Below are positions 11,681 to 11,694 of a stretch of 11,694 bases of DNA, piece by piece; the first letter of the stretch is position 1; every line of letters starts with the position of its first letter. This DNA is from an uncultured Oscillospiraceae bacterium. GTDB lineage: Bacteria; Bacillota; Clostridia; Oscillospirales; Oscillospiraceae. The stretch is from contig CAADUW010000132.1 of NCBI GenBank assembly GCA_900752285.1, positions 1 to 11,694 on the forward strand, given 5' to 3'. The notes beneath the pieces were generated by a model, which did not search any database, had not been told where the DNA came from, and saw nothing but the letters and a program-made list of their open reading frames with translations. A program made the position numbers and the translations under genes.

Positions 11681-11694
11681 ACGGAAGGTCGTGA

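Larger units (their letters stand above)
11424..11694. other. Gene-poor palindrome-rich right end
   Basis: No recognisable protein gene lies after the BMP terminator; only a doubtful 27-codon frame is present. The stretch holds at least five hairpins: 11420-11460, 11509-11520, 11530-11563, 11595-11620 and 11644-11657, plus CAAGG...CCTTG at 11659-11680. Such clusters are found upstream of mobilization genes or at element ends in Clostridia, but no relaxase or transposase is visible, and this is inference. Confidence 0.35.

Overview
The window is a GC-rich (roughly 58-60 % by eye) piece of a Bacillota chromosome, most likely class Clostridia near Oscillospiraceae/Ruminococcaceae. The pointers are strong AGGAGG-type ribosome binding sites, sigma-A-like promoters with extended -10 boxes, a DUF6472-type mini-protein, YitT and BMP-family lipoproteins, and CTG/CGG/CCG-rich codon use. 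The genus cannot be fixed from the sequence. No rRNA, tRNA or CRISPR array was seen. Ten protein genes are well supported; an eleventh small frame at the right end is tentative.

Layout. 1-161: a gene-free cluster of four hairpins, one shaped like a rho-independent terminator for a gene left of the window. 162-5300: one promoter, seven tightly packed or overlapping plus-strand genes and one terminator: a Cro/C1-type regulator with four membrane helices, 5-formyltetrahydrofolate cyclo-ligase, an unknown three-helix membrane protein, a DUF1643 protein, a YfcE-type phosphodiesterase, a 58-residue cysteine-containing DUF6472-like protein, and a 620-residue lipoprotein ending in an HExxH...E metallopeptidase-like domain. 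5349-7817: a convergent minus-strand gene for an 822-residue cytosolic transglutaminase-like protein with an intact first catalytic domain, a degenerate second copy and a thioredoxin-like tail without CxxC. 7818-7966: a compact divergent promoter region. 7967-10210: a MATE exporter and a YitT-family membrane protein, 30 bases apart and probably co-transcribed. 10246-11423: a self-contained unit of promoter, short leader with a cUUCGg hairpin, BMP-family substrate-binding lipoprotein and terminator. 11424-11694: a palindrome-rich, gene-poor end that looks unlike the rest and may be the edge of a mobile or mobilizable element.

How the genes fit together. The first operon combines one-carbon metabolism (folate repair), nucleotide/phosphodiester chemistry (YfcE), unknown housekeeping proteins and a surface protease, behind a possible membrane-tethered regulator; co-expression is clear from the layout but a single shared function is not. 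The MATE/YitT pair is a small membrane-transport operon. The BMP lipoprotein probably captures nucleosides for an ABC transporter whose other subunits are not in this window; its alanine codon use suggests high expression.

Most of the window is ordinary core chromosome. The parts least explained are the metallopeptidase lipoprotein, the multidomain transglutaminase protein, the 58-residue protein, and the right-end palindromic module with a Shine-Dalgarno sequence buried in a 14-bp stem.
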